From NCBI GenBank assembly GCA_033557465.1, contig CM066039.1, positions 46,219,788 to 46,283,787 of the forward strand: a stretch of DNA of 64,000 nucleotides, read 5' to 3'. Source of the stretch: Ichthyophis bannanicus. Its lineage: Eukaryota; Chordata; Amphibia; Gymnophiona; Ichthyophiidae. The number at the start of each line of letters is the position of its first letter. Within the stretch, counting starts at the first letter, position 1. Shown here one piece after another: positions 31,640 through 42,089 of this stretch. The translations under genes were made by a program, and so were the position numbers. Under the pieces are notes generated by a model. It did no database searches. It saw only the letters and a program-made list of their open reading frames with translations, and was not told where the DNA came from.

Positions 31640-32220
31640 GTAGTTAGACGAGGGCAGGAAAGGGGCAATCGGGGGTGGGGTTAGGGCGGGCAGTGGGCAG
31701 TCATCGGCCCCGGATGTACAGGGCCGATTCCAGTGTCGGCCCTGTATGTCCAAGGCCGGCGGCTTCAAAAGGGAACTTATTCCATCTCGGAGGTGGAATA
31801 AGTTCTAGTCGGTGGGGGATGGCGGTCCCAGGGCTCTGAAAGGTCAGGAGGGAGCAGAGGACATTCTCTGTGGGCCGACCCTGGCCATGGGAGACCAGAT
31901 CGGGAATCAGGCTGCGGAGAAAGGACTTTTTGAGCCGGCGGCCAGGGATCGTGGCTTTTGAATGGAGCCGCAGTGCCATGGCAACTGGATGTCATGGCGC
32001 CGCGGCTCCATTGAAAAGCCCTGACCAAGCTAGCCAGGCAAGGCTTGTACATGCAGGCTGACCTGAATCGGGGTCCCAGCCTGCACGTACAGGCCTGGAT
32101 GTGATTCTGATCCTGCGGGGCTAGACGTGCCTCATGGGATCAGAATCCCGGCTAACTCTGTGCGTTCGGTTCCAACCGGGCGCACAGAGGGCCGGGATGC
32201 CTGGGTCTGAATCGGGCCCT
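31640..32220. repeat. Chain of six consecutive hairpins
   Basis: Inverted pairs follow each other without overlapping: 31712-31727/31736-31751, 31773-31784/31794-31805 (perfect 12 bp), 31954-31981/31992-32019, 32041-32059/32078-32096, 32103-32113/32137-32147 (perfect 11 bp) and 32156-32170/32175-32189. Several mismatches inside stems are transitions that keep G-T pairing in RNA. The stretch is GC-rich, has no coding potential and runs into an L2-like tail at 32222. I do not recognise the element. Confidence 0.8.
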
Positions 32221-32221
32221 A

Positions 32222-32342
32222 TGTGTTTTGTCTTCATTAGATTGTAAGCTCTGATGAGCAGGGACTGTGTCTTACATCTCTATGTATAGCGCTGCGTACG
32301 CCTTGTAGCGCTATACAAATGACTAGTAGAAGTACTAGTAGC
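32222..32342 (+). mobile_element. L2-like LINE/SINE 3' tail
   Basis: ATTGTAAGCTCTGATGAGCA, GGGACTGTGTCTT, TAGCGCTGCGTACGCC and GCGCTATACAAATGA form the characteristic end of L2-type elements and the SINEs that borrow it. Confidence 0.75.
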
Positions 32343-32344
32343 TG

Positions 32345-32421
32345 CAAATTTACCTAGTTCCTGGAGGGAGATTTTAGGTCACTGCTGGATTTCTGGCAAC
32401 ATTATCCTGATGCATTATGGG
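32345..32421. mobile_element. Fragment of the TTGCCAAGTTACCC foldback family
   Basis: TACCTAGTTCCTGGAGGGAG through TGATGCATTATGGG matches 27935-28006 and the inverse of part of 27287-27400. It is cut by the hAT-like element at 32422. Confidence 0.6.
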
Positions 32422-32829
32422 CAGGGTCAGCCCAAAGGTATCTGATGCCCTAGGCACACCATCAGCTAACCCTTTTCCCATAGTCCAGCATTTCCCCTTC
32501 CGTTCCGTACCCCATTCTAGTGTTCAGCACCCCCCTCCTCTTCCCTTCCCCCTGCCATCATTGCCACTACTGTCACTGCCGCCCCCTACATGTGCCGGAA
32601 CTGAACCTTACATAGGAAAGCAGCAGAACAAGGTGGCAGGCCTTTGAGCGCCTGCATGTGGAGGAGGCAGGACGCGGCGGACCTCGAGTGCACTTGTGTG
32701 GATACTTGAACCCCGCTGCTGCATTGCCACTGCCCAGTTGGCTGCTGTGTTTGCTAGTTGTACTGCCATCCCCTGAACTGTGCAACCCTAAGCAGATGCC
32801 TAGCCCGCCTAGTAGTAGTGCCTGCCCTG
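32422..32829. mobile_element. hAT-like non-autonomous element, 408 bp
   Basis: The ends are CAGGGTCAGCCC and, inverted, CAGGGCAGGCAC. The flanks ATTATGGG (32414-32421) and ATTGTGAG (32830-32837) match at 6 of 8 positions. It holds CCTAGGCAC and GCCTAGCC words near its ends like the other members here. Confidence 0.6.
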
Positions 32830-32837
32830 ATTGTGAG

Positions 32838-34095
32838 ATTGGCAGCACCAGTATCAATGGGTACTGAAGTGCATTTAGCGCAAGAATGAACATGCATTAA
32901 GTGCAAAACGTCTGCAGTGACTGGCATCGTCCAACAGTTAACCCGCAGATTAAGCACCCTAATGCATGGAGCTGTTATCATACATACACTTATCTCTACC
33001 TGTTGAGGGATGTTAGGTGCACCTGCACTAATGCACCATATGTCCTCCTGTGCTTGCAGTGTGTGCAGCACACCCCTTCTCCGCCTCTCTCCCACCCATT
33101 CTGCACCTAGTGCGCGAATCAACTTGTGATAGCTGCTGTGATTCCCCATGCTAACAATGACCCAACGTTTTTCTGAATATTTGAGGTCCTTTTAAAATTC
33201 TTAGTCCTTTTGGATGTAATAGTTGTCTCGTCTAATTGTGCTCTAACCGCTTGTTTTGTAAAAATTCATATATCCTGACCAGCAGTGGAGCCAAAGCCTA
33301 CCACTGTGCCCCTCCCTCCCATCACCGTTTTCTCTTTTTGAATCTTCTTTCCGCTTTTCCTCTTTTATCTTTCCTTCAGTTCTTTTTCTCTTGTTATAAT
33401 TTGTACTATATTCTCTGCTTTTTATTTTGTCCCTCCCTTCATTAATCTAACTTGTTTTTTCACTGTAGGGTAGTCTATGGATTTGTTCAAATAAACAAAC
33501 AATTTAAAACATTCATAAAATCACAAATCATCCCAAAATAGAAAACAAATCGTACTAACACAGTTCTGTCCTGCCCATTAGACCTACACAGCTTTCCTCT
33601 GCCTGAATTCACGTTCTCCACCTATCCCCTTGGAAACCAATAGGTTTTAACACACTTTTGGAATTTCTTCAAATCCATTTCCATTCTCATCTCTCTGATT
33701 CTACCCTCTGGGGGATGTTACTGAAAACATCTTATTAGTTAATCTCCTCTCTTCACCTTTTACAAAATTGCCATTTCTGCGCGCAGGTAAACTTAAGCCC
33801 ATTGTGGCTTTACCCGAGCTGGAAGAGGCATTCCTAGAGCAGCGTTGGGCAAGGATTTGCATTTACATGCACCCTTGGGAACATTCCAAAGACGACATGC
33901 CTATATTTCTCAGGGAAAAATGCCCACACACATGAGTAGGTATAAATGTGTGTTGGTAGTTTTCCTGAGATAATTTTCATGCATTCACTTTGAAAACTGG
34001 AGCAAAGTACTTCTGAAGTTTTCGTCAATGCAGGCAGTTAGAAAATGACCCCTTCAGGGTGGAATTCAGAGTAGCCTCGGTAGCTACAGAAATCA
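32838..34095. other. Unassigned sequence, no gene seen
   Basis: The frames show no motif. 33340-33460 is T/C-rich. Confidence 0.45.
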
Positions 34096-34312
34096 ATACA
34101 ATGCAATGTGTGCCTTCGAGTCAGTGTGGGCTCCTGGCGACCCAGCAACTCTTGGGTTTTCTTGGCAGTATCACTGGAAGTAGATTGCCAGGCCTTTCTT
34201 CTGAGGCAATGGAGGGTTAAGCGACTTGCCCAAGGACACAAGAAGTGCTGGTGGGAATCAAATGCTGGTCTCCTGGTTACTGAGTCAGTGCTCTAACCAC
34301 CTCTACTCCGTG
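34096..34312 (-). mobile_element. tRNA-headed CORE-type SINE
   Basis: Read on the minus strand, the head starts near 34312 with AGTAGAGGTGGTTAGAGCAC (A-box-like) and has TTTGATTCCCACC (B-box-like). CTTGGGCAAGTCGCTTAACC follows as the core. The body then reads AGGCCTGGCAATCTACTTCC and GCCAAGAAAACCC, shared with the 5S-headed element at 48624-48790. Confidence 0.75.
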
Positions 34313-35249
34313 CAGAATACCTAGACACATATTTTTATGCACAGTTTCTTTTTGAAAATGTGCTAACACTGAGTATCAATGCTAAAAATGCCTCCGTCCT
34401 TTGACCCTGCCATTGGTGGAAATAGATTAGAAAGTGCCCTTGGAAAATGCACGCTATTTTACTCCAAATATTTCCAAAGGAATGCTGCTTTTCAATGCAC
34501 AGAAAAGGCCGTACAGTGTGAACCCTGTGCATGACATTTATCCACCCTGAAGAGCACAATTTTCAGATGGGCCAGTTCAGCTGAGTTAATCACTATTTAT
34601 GCAGGTAGGTGGCTTTTAGAGTTGCCGTATAAGGATTTAACCCTGTTGCATCCATGAAATCCTAGTCTATCAGGAGCAATAAGTCCGTAAATGCAACGTG
34701 GCAAAACCCAGGGCTGATTTTGGTTGCCAACATTTTCAATCCCTGTTTCCGACCATCTCAGAAGCCTTCTCGCCCACCCCTCTTGCATTATGACTTAACC
34801 TACTCAAAGGACGCTGCTGTTTAGGACTGGGCCCATCACTTGTGCTAAGAAACCCATTTATCTGTAGTGCTATCCTTTCACTAACCTTTGGATAGCATGT
34901 GGACTGTATGTGACGTCTGGGTTGCAGCTCTTACTGCATCATTGGTTGGAGGGAGAGACACAGTGAGTTTGTCACTATGTATGTGGCCTGGATGATATTT
35001 CTTTTGTCTCAGTTCTGGGCGGGGGATGCAACCCTTATGCAGCTCTGTCTATCCCCGAGACGCTGCAGGCTGGTCTGAACATCCACCCATCGCTAGCACT
35101 GGTTTATTGTTTGCTACGTGTGTGTATATTTCCATTGTGTGTGGGTGTGTATCCATGTATGTGTGCTCCATGTGTGTGTATGTGCTAGCATGTGTACGTG
35201 TGCACCTGGCTAGGGTAAAGAGAGGGTTCTCTTTGCAATCAGATCTCAT
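34313..35249. other. Unassigned sequence, no gene seen
   Basis: There are TGTG-rich words at 35117-35210 and otherwise no supported feature. Confidence 0.45.
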
Positions 35250-35251
35250 GG

Positions 35252-35698
35252 GTGCAGTGTGCAGCGGCGGCCAAGAAAGCAAATAGAATGCTGGGAATCA
35301 TAAGGAAAGGAACGGAGAATAGAACAAAGGATATTAGAATGCTTCTGTATTGTTCCATGGTGCGACCGCACTTTGAATATTGTGCGCAGTTCCGCTCGTC
35401 ATATCTCAAAAAAAATATAGCAGAATTAGAAAAGGTACAGAGAAGAGCCACCAAAATGGTGAAGGGGATGGAAGGATACCCCTATGAGGAAAGGTTTAAA
35501 AGGTTAGGGCTCTTCAACTTGGAAAAGAGATGGCTGAGGGGAGATATGATAGAGATCTATACATTAATGAATGGAGTAGAATGGGTAAATGTAGATTGGT
35601 TGTTTATGCCATCAAAAAGTAGAAAGACTAGAGGACATGCAATGAAGGTACAATGTAACCCATTTAAGACTAATAAGAGAAAATATTTTTTCACTTAA
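35252..35698 (+). pseudogene. CR1-like LINE reverse transcriptase C-terminal fragment
   Basis: The frame reads [54 protein letters not shown] and TRGHAMK, the conserved post-palm region of CR1-type LINE polymerases. It lacks the endonuclease and the RT catalytic motifs because of 5' truncation, and it is cut at FFT by the nested insertion. The start given is simply the first open position. Confidence 0.85.
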
Positions 35699-35705
35699 TG
35701 CGTAA

Positions 35706-36705
35706 TAGAAACATAGAAACATAGAAATATGATGACAGAAAAAGACCACGTGGCCTATCTAGTCTGTCCTTCCATATCAACAACTACACCAGTCCACTTT
35801 TTACCTTTAGAGATCCTCTGTGTTTGTCCCATGCTTTTTTGAATTCAGTTACTATCCTCATCTCTACCACCTCCACTGGGAGACTATTCCACGGATCCAC
35901 CACTCTTTCCGTAAAGAAATATTTCCGCATATCACTCCTGAATCTATCTCCCTTCACCCTCATCCCATGTCCCCTCGTAGCAGAACTTGCTTTCAATTGA
36001 AAGAGGCTCCCTCCCTGAACATTTATGCCACGGAGGTATTTAAACATCTCAATCATATCACCTCTATCCCGCCTTTCCTCTAAGGTGTACATATTAAGAT
36101 CTTTCAGTCTGTCCTCATATGCTTTATAATGAAGACCACTAATCATTTTGGTAGCCACCCTCTGCACCGACTCCATCCTGTTCACATCCTTTTGAAGGTG
36201 CGGTGTCCAGAATTGCACACTATACTCCAAATGAGGTCGCACCAAAGACTTATACAGAGGCATTATCACCTCCTTTTTTCTGCTAGCCATTCCTCTCTGC
36301 ATGCACCCAAGCATCCTTCTAGCTTTTGCCGTCGCCTTTTCTACCTGTTTAGCTACTTTAAGATCATCAGACACAACCACGCCTAGGTCCCGCTCTTCTT
36401 TAGTGGGCAAAAGTACTTCACCCCCTATACTATATTGCTCCCTTGGATTGCTGCAGCCCAAATGCATGACCTTACATTTTTTAACATTAAATCCCAGCTG
36501 CCAAATTCTAGACCATTCTTTAAGCTTAGCTAGATCCCTCCTCATGTTATCTACCCCTTCCTGGGTGTCTACTCTATTGCAGATTTTGGTATCATCCGCA
36601 AAGAGGCAAACCTTACCTGAAAGCCCTTCCGCTATATCACTAACAAAGATGTTAAAAAGAATCGGACCAAGGAGAGATCCCTGGGGCACACCACTGATAA
36701 CAATC
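35706..36705 (-). mobile_element. CR1-like LINE (second family), nested and 5' truncated
   Basis: The minus-strand copy ends at 35706 in repeated TATGTTTC words and is truncated at its 5' end near 36705. It sits inside the plus-strand LINE. The junctions show at most AAT as a target duplication. A longer copy of the same family is at 46178-47417. Confidence 0.9.
35784..36704 (-). pseudogene. LINE reverse transcriptase, truncated copy
   Basis: The minus-strand frame begins within the RT palm at VPQGSLLGPILFNIFVSDIA, has the catalytic FADDTKICNRV (about 36591-36610) and continues through MLGCMQRGMASRKKEVI, LYKSLVRPHLEYSVQFW, RVATKMISGL, MYTLEERRDRGDMIEM and RGHGMRVKG to the C-terminus at 35784. 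It lacks the endonuclease and first RT motifs. The open frame runs slightly past the insertion into host LINE sequence up to 36788; that part is not RT. Confidence 0.85.
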
Positions 36706-36962
36706 AAACTCTGGAATTCGTTACCAGAGGCTGTTAATGTAGCTGGGTTTAAAAAAGGTTTGGACAAGTTCCTGGAGGAAAGGTCCATAAACCATTATTA
36801 AAGAGGACTTGGGAAATGTACTGCTTACCCGGGACAAGCATTGTAGAGCCTATGTGCCCTTTTGGAAACGTGCCAGGTACTTGTGATCTGGATTGGCCAC
36901 TGTTGGAAACAGGATACTGGGCTTGATGGATCTTGGTCTGACCCAGTATTTCTTATGTTCTT

Positions 36963-37211
36963 AAGTGTTTGTATCCATGTCTATTAAGTGCGTGCACATT
37001 TGTGTGTGTGGGAGCGCATGTGACGTGGGAGCAGATACCTGGGAGAAAGTGGGTGGTCTGTTTGTTAAAATAATGGTCTGCAGACCTGGATTCAAAATGA
37101 ATGTTTCTGTCCCCGACAATTATTGTGACCTTGGATACGTCTTTTATCTTCCACGCTGTAGGTATCCACTTAGACTAAGCTCTTGTGGGAAGGGACTCAT
37201 TGCACCTGTGA
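36963..37211. other. Unassigned sequence between repeats
   Basis: No gene is seen. 37165-37215 faintly resembles an L2-like tail (TAAGCTCTTGTGGGAAGGGA). Confidence 0.4.
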
Positions 37212-37400
37212 TGTAATTTGTTATTTATTTATTTAACGTCTCGTCTATACCGCGCTATTCATATCAGTGCGGTGTACAGTTAACAGAACCTTATACAATG
37301 CAGTCGGACTGCATTGTATTTACAGTAAACAGGAACTAAAACTTGGATAAAACTGCCGTAGCTTTGCAAAATAAACTGGTTTAGGTCCTGATATAAATGG
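37212..37400 (-). mobile_element. SINE-like or LINE-tail element with a (TTTA)n end
   Basis: TTATTTATTTATTTAACG followed by TATACCGCGCTATTC and AGTGCGGTGTACAG matches the copy at 8872-9100. Confidence 0.6.
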
Positions 37401-39619
37401 TAAAATAATAAGATAAGAGTGTGTGTGTGTCTGTGTGAGTGTGTGTGCGTGCCGTCAGTGTCCTAAGGGAAGGCAACCAAGTTCTTTGTATTGTGTATAA
37501 CTGCTGGTTTCCCCGAGGACAGCCTGAAGCGCACCTGCAAGAGATGAGACCCTCTCTGGGCTTTAGCAACACGCCTACCAGCTGCTTCCTGGTGTCAGCA
37601 TCAGGCTGGAGAAGCAAAACCTGGAGTAAGATCAATCATAAGTAGAAAGCATAGAACCAAACCCTCCTAGATTGTGCAGTCATCTGCTTTTTTAAAATCT
37701 ACATCAGATTGAACACTGTGCGCCCAGTATTAAAAAACAACTGAGCTCCTAAATTTGGCCGCTTATGTTAGCATCGTAAATGTATGCCGTGTTTTTAGCC
37801 AAATTCAGGAGCCCAAGTTTTCTTAATTTAGAAGCTTAAAAGTTGTGCTTATAAACTTAGGCCTACCATTTATTGGCCTAGATTTATGAGCCAAATTCAC
37901 GAGGATAGTGCCGAAAATCAGTGCTAAGCTCATGAGGGGTTTTTCCCCCCTGCTCTGAATCCTCCCCTGTTGCCACCCACTTTTTATGCTGCTAAAATTA
38001 GGTATTTAGTGAAATTCTGAGTTTAAATTTTAGGCACTCAGCCCTGGTAAATTTTTCAGAAGCCAATTTAGGAGCGTAACTGTTGACGTTAGGAGCATAA
38101 AAGCTTTGAATATCTGTTATGGCCATTGCCTGAGGGTGTCATCTGGCGATCAGATTCAGTGCCATGACTGCAGGGTTCTGAAAGTTGTCCTGGTGCATGG
38201 TTCCTTTCCAGTGCTCTCACAATGCCCAGGATCTTCAGGGAGGGGAGAGAAAAAAATCCCTGGGTTGTTGTGAATGAAGGCTCGTGGTGTCAGAATCCAG
38301 CTGTGGTTCGAGATAAGAGGGAAATATTTTGGCTTGAGCTGGCAATGCTGAAGAACAGGAAGAAACTAAAAAAAAAAAGGCTTGGATTTTCCAGCAGTCT
38401 ATTTGAATTGTCTAGCTCAACCTCTTTTTATGTTTGTCTATTGTTTGAGATCTGTTTTACTAATTCAGAATAAGAAATTTGAGCAAGTTACTAAGTCATT
38501 TTATTTGATTATTGTTTGGGTTTTATGGTAGCTGTATTCATGTATTTTTCACTTACTCACTGTTCTTCTTGATGTATTTATATTTTTCTTATTTTTGGTC
38601 CAGCTAGATATTTTTGTAAATTCGATGTTATGATTCACCTTTGGGCACTGAAAAATCCTAAGGTGAAAACGATGAACCGATGACGAAACGGATGAGTACA
38701 ACTAAAAGGTTGCAGGAGACGTGAGCAAAAATGCAGACTGAGTGGGGGCTGAGAACTGAGAGACTTGGGAAGCGTGGGATTTGTGCTGGTTAGGAGGAAT
38801 GCAGGCGGTTTAGCTGGCTTGGAGTCTTGGAACTGTGCTGGGTGCAGCTCAGAATCTTGGGGATACTATGAGCTCTGCTGATTTATCTCGTTCGTGATGC
38901 AGGATTTGGGGGGGGGGGGGATGGAGGTAAAAGAAACAAAGGTGCCCCTGCTACATTCGTGAGCTGGCATTATAATCGCCGTCTCCTTTAGCCTCTCCCT
39001 GCACAGACACGCCATTCCCTCTCCATAGCTTTGCAGCACCTGGAGAGTAGGTGGTGGGGAAGGAGAGATGTGAGGTCTACAGAAACAGGAGTGTGTATTT
39101 TCTGTGCAGCCAGAAGAATCAACTTGCCTCCAGGGCAGGGATTAATTACAGAGGCAGACAGCATGTGCTGTGCACAATGCAGCTGTCGCCCTGGAGTAGG
39201 GACATGTGGGACTACCACACCCCTCTATACTTAGAACTCTTGTAGGGCAGGGGTGGGCTCTGTATACCTCTCCCCTTAGAGATATGGGGTGTGTGGGGTG
39301 TTATACAACTTCTCCCTCTCGTGGGTGGGCGAGGGGGAGTGGAGAGCGTGCGGGTCACTCTATCTCATAGCTTTATGGGCCGAGTGCTGTGCTCTTCCGC
39401 CCTAACAAGTCTGGTGGTTGGGTGTAGTGTCTTATCCTCTGCCCTCACTGCCCTGGGGACAGATGCTGTGTCCCACGTTTCCTTAAAAGCTGTTGGGAGG
39501 GGAGGGGTTCTTCTGCTCCCCCTCCCCCTGTCCTCACAGATCTTACGGAGAGGGGGAGTTGCTGTGCTCTGGGAAAGTGTATCATGTTTTCATAGCTCCA
39601 GGGAGGCAGTTGCTGTGAA
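37401..39619. other. Unassigned sequence, no gene seen
   Basis: A TG microsatellite is at 37418-37452 and a G run at about 38909-38920. 37690-38110 holds repeated words (AGGAGC, TAAGCTCATGAG) that may be an old DNA element, but I could not define ends. Confidence 0.45.
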
Positions 39620-39811
39620 CTATCATTAAAATCATCTGTAATACCTGAAGATTGGAGGATGGCCAATGTAACGCCAATTTTTAAAAAGAGGTGATCTGGA
39701 AAACTACAGACCGGTGAGCCTGATGTCAGTACCAGGAAAAATGGTAGAAACCATCATAAAGAATAAAATTACTGAACATAGATAGTCATGGCTTAATGGG
39801 AGACAGCCAAC

Positions 39812-40393
39812 ATGGCTTTAGACAAGGAAGATCTTGTCTTACTAATTTGTTACTTTTTTTTTGAAGGTGGGAATAAACAGGTAGACAAAGTTGAGTCGGT
39901 TGATATAGTGTATCTGGACTTTCAGAAAGCCTTTGACAAGGTCCCTCATCAGAGACTTTTGGCAAAACTAAAGAGTCATGGGATAGGAGGCAGTGTACTA
40001 TTGTGGATCAGGAACTGGTTAAAAGATAGAAAGCAGAGGGTAGGGCTAAATGGCCAATTTTCCCAATGGAGAAAGGTGAATAGTGGTGTACCCCAGGGAT
40101 CTGTGCTGGGTCTGCTGCTTTTTGACATATTCATAAATGACCTGGAAACAGGAATAACGAGTGAGGTTATCAAATTTGCAGATGACACAAAACTATTAAA
40201 AGTTGTTAAAACCCAAGAGGATTGTGGAAAATTGCAAGAGGATCTTGATAAATTGGAAGACTGGGCATCAAAATGGCAGATGAAATTTAATGTGGACAAG
40301 TGCAAAGTTATGCACCTAGGGAACAACAACCCAAACTATGGTTACACGATGCAAGGTTCCACATTAGGAACCACCACCCAGGAAAAGGATTAG
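39812..40393 (+). pseudogene. LINE reverse transcriptase, N-terminal half of the palm
   Basis: The frame holds VDIVYLDFQKAFDKVPHQRL (RT motif with the first catalytic Asp), SGVPQGSVLGLLLFDIFIND and the catalytic FADDTKLL (about 40177-40200), followed by WASKWQMKFNVDKCKVMHLG. It ends in a stop at 40391-40393; the rest of the polymerase continues in the frame at 40403-41050. A typical CR1-like protein would be several times longer, with an N-terminal endonuclease, absent here. Confidence 0.9.
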
Positions 40394-40402
40394 GGCATCA
40401 TC

Positions 40403-41050
40403 ATGGATAACATGTCAAAACCCTCCGCCCAGTGTGCAGTGGCGGCCAAGAGAGCAAATAGAATGCTACGAATCATAAGGAAAGGAATAAAGAATAAAAC
40501 AAAGGATATTATAATGCCTCTGTATCGTTCCATGGTGCGACCGCACCTTGAATATTGTGTGCAGTTCTGGTCGCGGAATCTTAAAAAGGATATAGCGATT
40601 TTAGAAAAGGTTCAGAGAAGAGCCACCAAAATGGTAAAGGGGATGGAAGGATACTCTTATGAAGAAAGGCTAAAAAGGTTAGGGCTCTTTAACCTGGAAA
40701 AGAGACGACTGAGGGGAGATATGTTAGAAGTCTATAAATTAATGAACGGAGTGGAACGGGTAAACGTAGATCGATTGTTTACCTTATCAGAATATCGAAA
40801 GACTAGGGGACATGCAATGAAGCTACAGGGTAAACTATTTAAGACTAATAAAAGAAAATATTTTTTCACTCAACGTGTAATCAAACTCTGGAATTTGTTA
40901 CCTGAGGATGTAGTAACCATTATTAAGAAGGGACCCAGGATATCAATGCTTGAACCAATACAAGCATTGTGGAACCTGTTTCCCTTGGGGAAACTGCTAG
41001 GTACATATGACCTAGATTGGCCACTGTTGGAAACAGAATACTGGGCTTGA
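40403..41050 (+). pseudogene. LINE reverse transcriptase, C-terminal part
   Basis: This continues the RT above with [16 protein letters not shown], [48 protein letters not shown] and [10 protein letters not shown]. The downstream end is altered by the small deletion near 40915, after which the frame runs into the 3' UTR. Together with the preceding frame it makes a broken polymerase, separated by a stop and a frame change. Confidence 0.88.
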
Positions 41051-41100
41051 TGGACCTTGGTCTGACCCAGTATGGCATATCTTATGTTCTTATGTTCTTA

Positions 41101-41336
41101 AGCTGTTAGTGTTTAAAAAAGGTTTGGACAAATTCCTGGAGGAAAGATCCATAAACCATTATTAAAAGGGACCCAGGATATCACTGCTTGACCCAATACA
41201 AGCATTGAGGAACCTGTGTCTTTTGGGGAAACTGCTTGGTACTTATGACCTAGATTGGCCACTGTTGGAAACAGGATACTGGGCTTGATGGACCTTAGTC
41301 TGACCCAGTATGGCATATCTTATGTTCTTATGTTCC
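41101..41336 (+). mobile_element. Second CR1-like LINE 3' end, head-to-tail
   Basis: Directly after the tail of the preceding copy, AAGCTGTTAGTGTTTAAAAA starts another copy of the 3' end (TTGGACAAATTCCTGGAGG, GTCTGACCCAGTATGGCATA). It is a separate, strongly 5' truncated insertion in tandem. Confidence 0.85.
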
Positions 41337-42089
41337 TCTGCCCCACAGCTCTTGGAGGGGGGTTGCTGTGCCCTGCTGCTCTCACTGCTCTGTGGGGAAG
41401 AGGATGTCATACTTTCACGGCTCTGGGGAGGGGGGGGGGGGGTGGGCAGCTGATATACCTGTCGGCCTTTCCGGTTCTTGGGGAATGGAGTGCCACACTA
41501 TCACCGCCCTGATGGACTCTGCCTAGCAACATTCCAGCAAAGCTTTGCAGGAGTTCCGCGCTTGTGTGCGCGGGAATATTATGCTTTTAGTTGCGAGAAA
41601 AACGCAGGCAGTGGACTCTCATGCAGATTTGTGGAATATCGTTGCCCAGCGTCGTGTAGGTAAGAATGAGACCATTATGCATAGTTAGTACTGGAGACCA
41701 CAATCCACACTGCAAGACAAAATAAAACGGTGAGTAGAAGGTTCTTTCTGTATTCCTGCTGTCTCCTGCAACCGGCCAGGTTTGAGAGCCAGCAGTATTG
41801 ACCATGATTCCTCTCCATGTGCTGGTAGCTGTGACCCCTCTATTTATAGCTCTTCAGTACCTTGAAGTTATTGATCTTTCTTGAAGTGTTAGAATAGTGG
41901 AATGCGAGGACAGAGGTTACAGCCATCTTTTTGAAAAGATTTTAGTGGCCTGGAAAACATCCATTTTATTCTTAATGGGGACTCCATCTGCCAAATTCCT
42001 GCTAAAAGGCTTGCGGGGACCCCTGAGATGAACTCTAGAGACTGGGAGCAACTGGGAAATACTCACCTTCTTTACTGTTAATTGAGGTA
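41337..42089. other. Unassigned sequence, no gene seen
   Basis: A G run is at about 41430-41442. No coding motif is present. Confidence 0.45.

Larger units (their letters stand above)
35250..36962 (+). mobile_element. CR1-like LINE, 5' truncated and interrupted
   Basis: 35250-35705 and 36706-36962 are the two halves of one plus-strand LINE: the sequence stops at CACTTAATGCGTAAT and resumes at AATCAAACTCTGGAATTCG, where the copy at 39620 runs on unbroken. The tail has CTTGATGGATCTTGGTCTG and ACCCAGTATTTCTTATGTTC. The inserted element is on the minus strand at 35706-36705. Confidence 0.9.
39620..41100 (+). mobile_element. CR1-like LINE, RT-bearing 3' portion
   Basis: The copy starts within RT at translated DWRxxNVTPIFKK (39647-39690, with a frameshift) and runs to the tail GTCTGACCCAGTATGGCATA and repeated TTATGTTC words. 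It is the least truncated member of its family in the window. A deletion after GAGGATGTAGT (about 40915) removes the sequence before AACCATTATTAAG. Confidence 0.9.
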
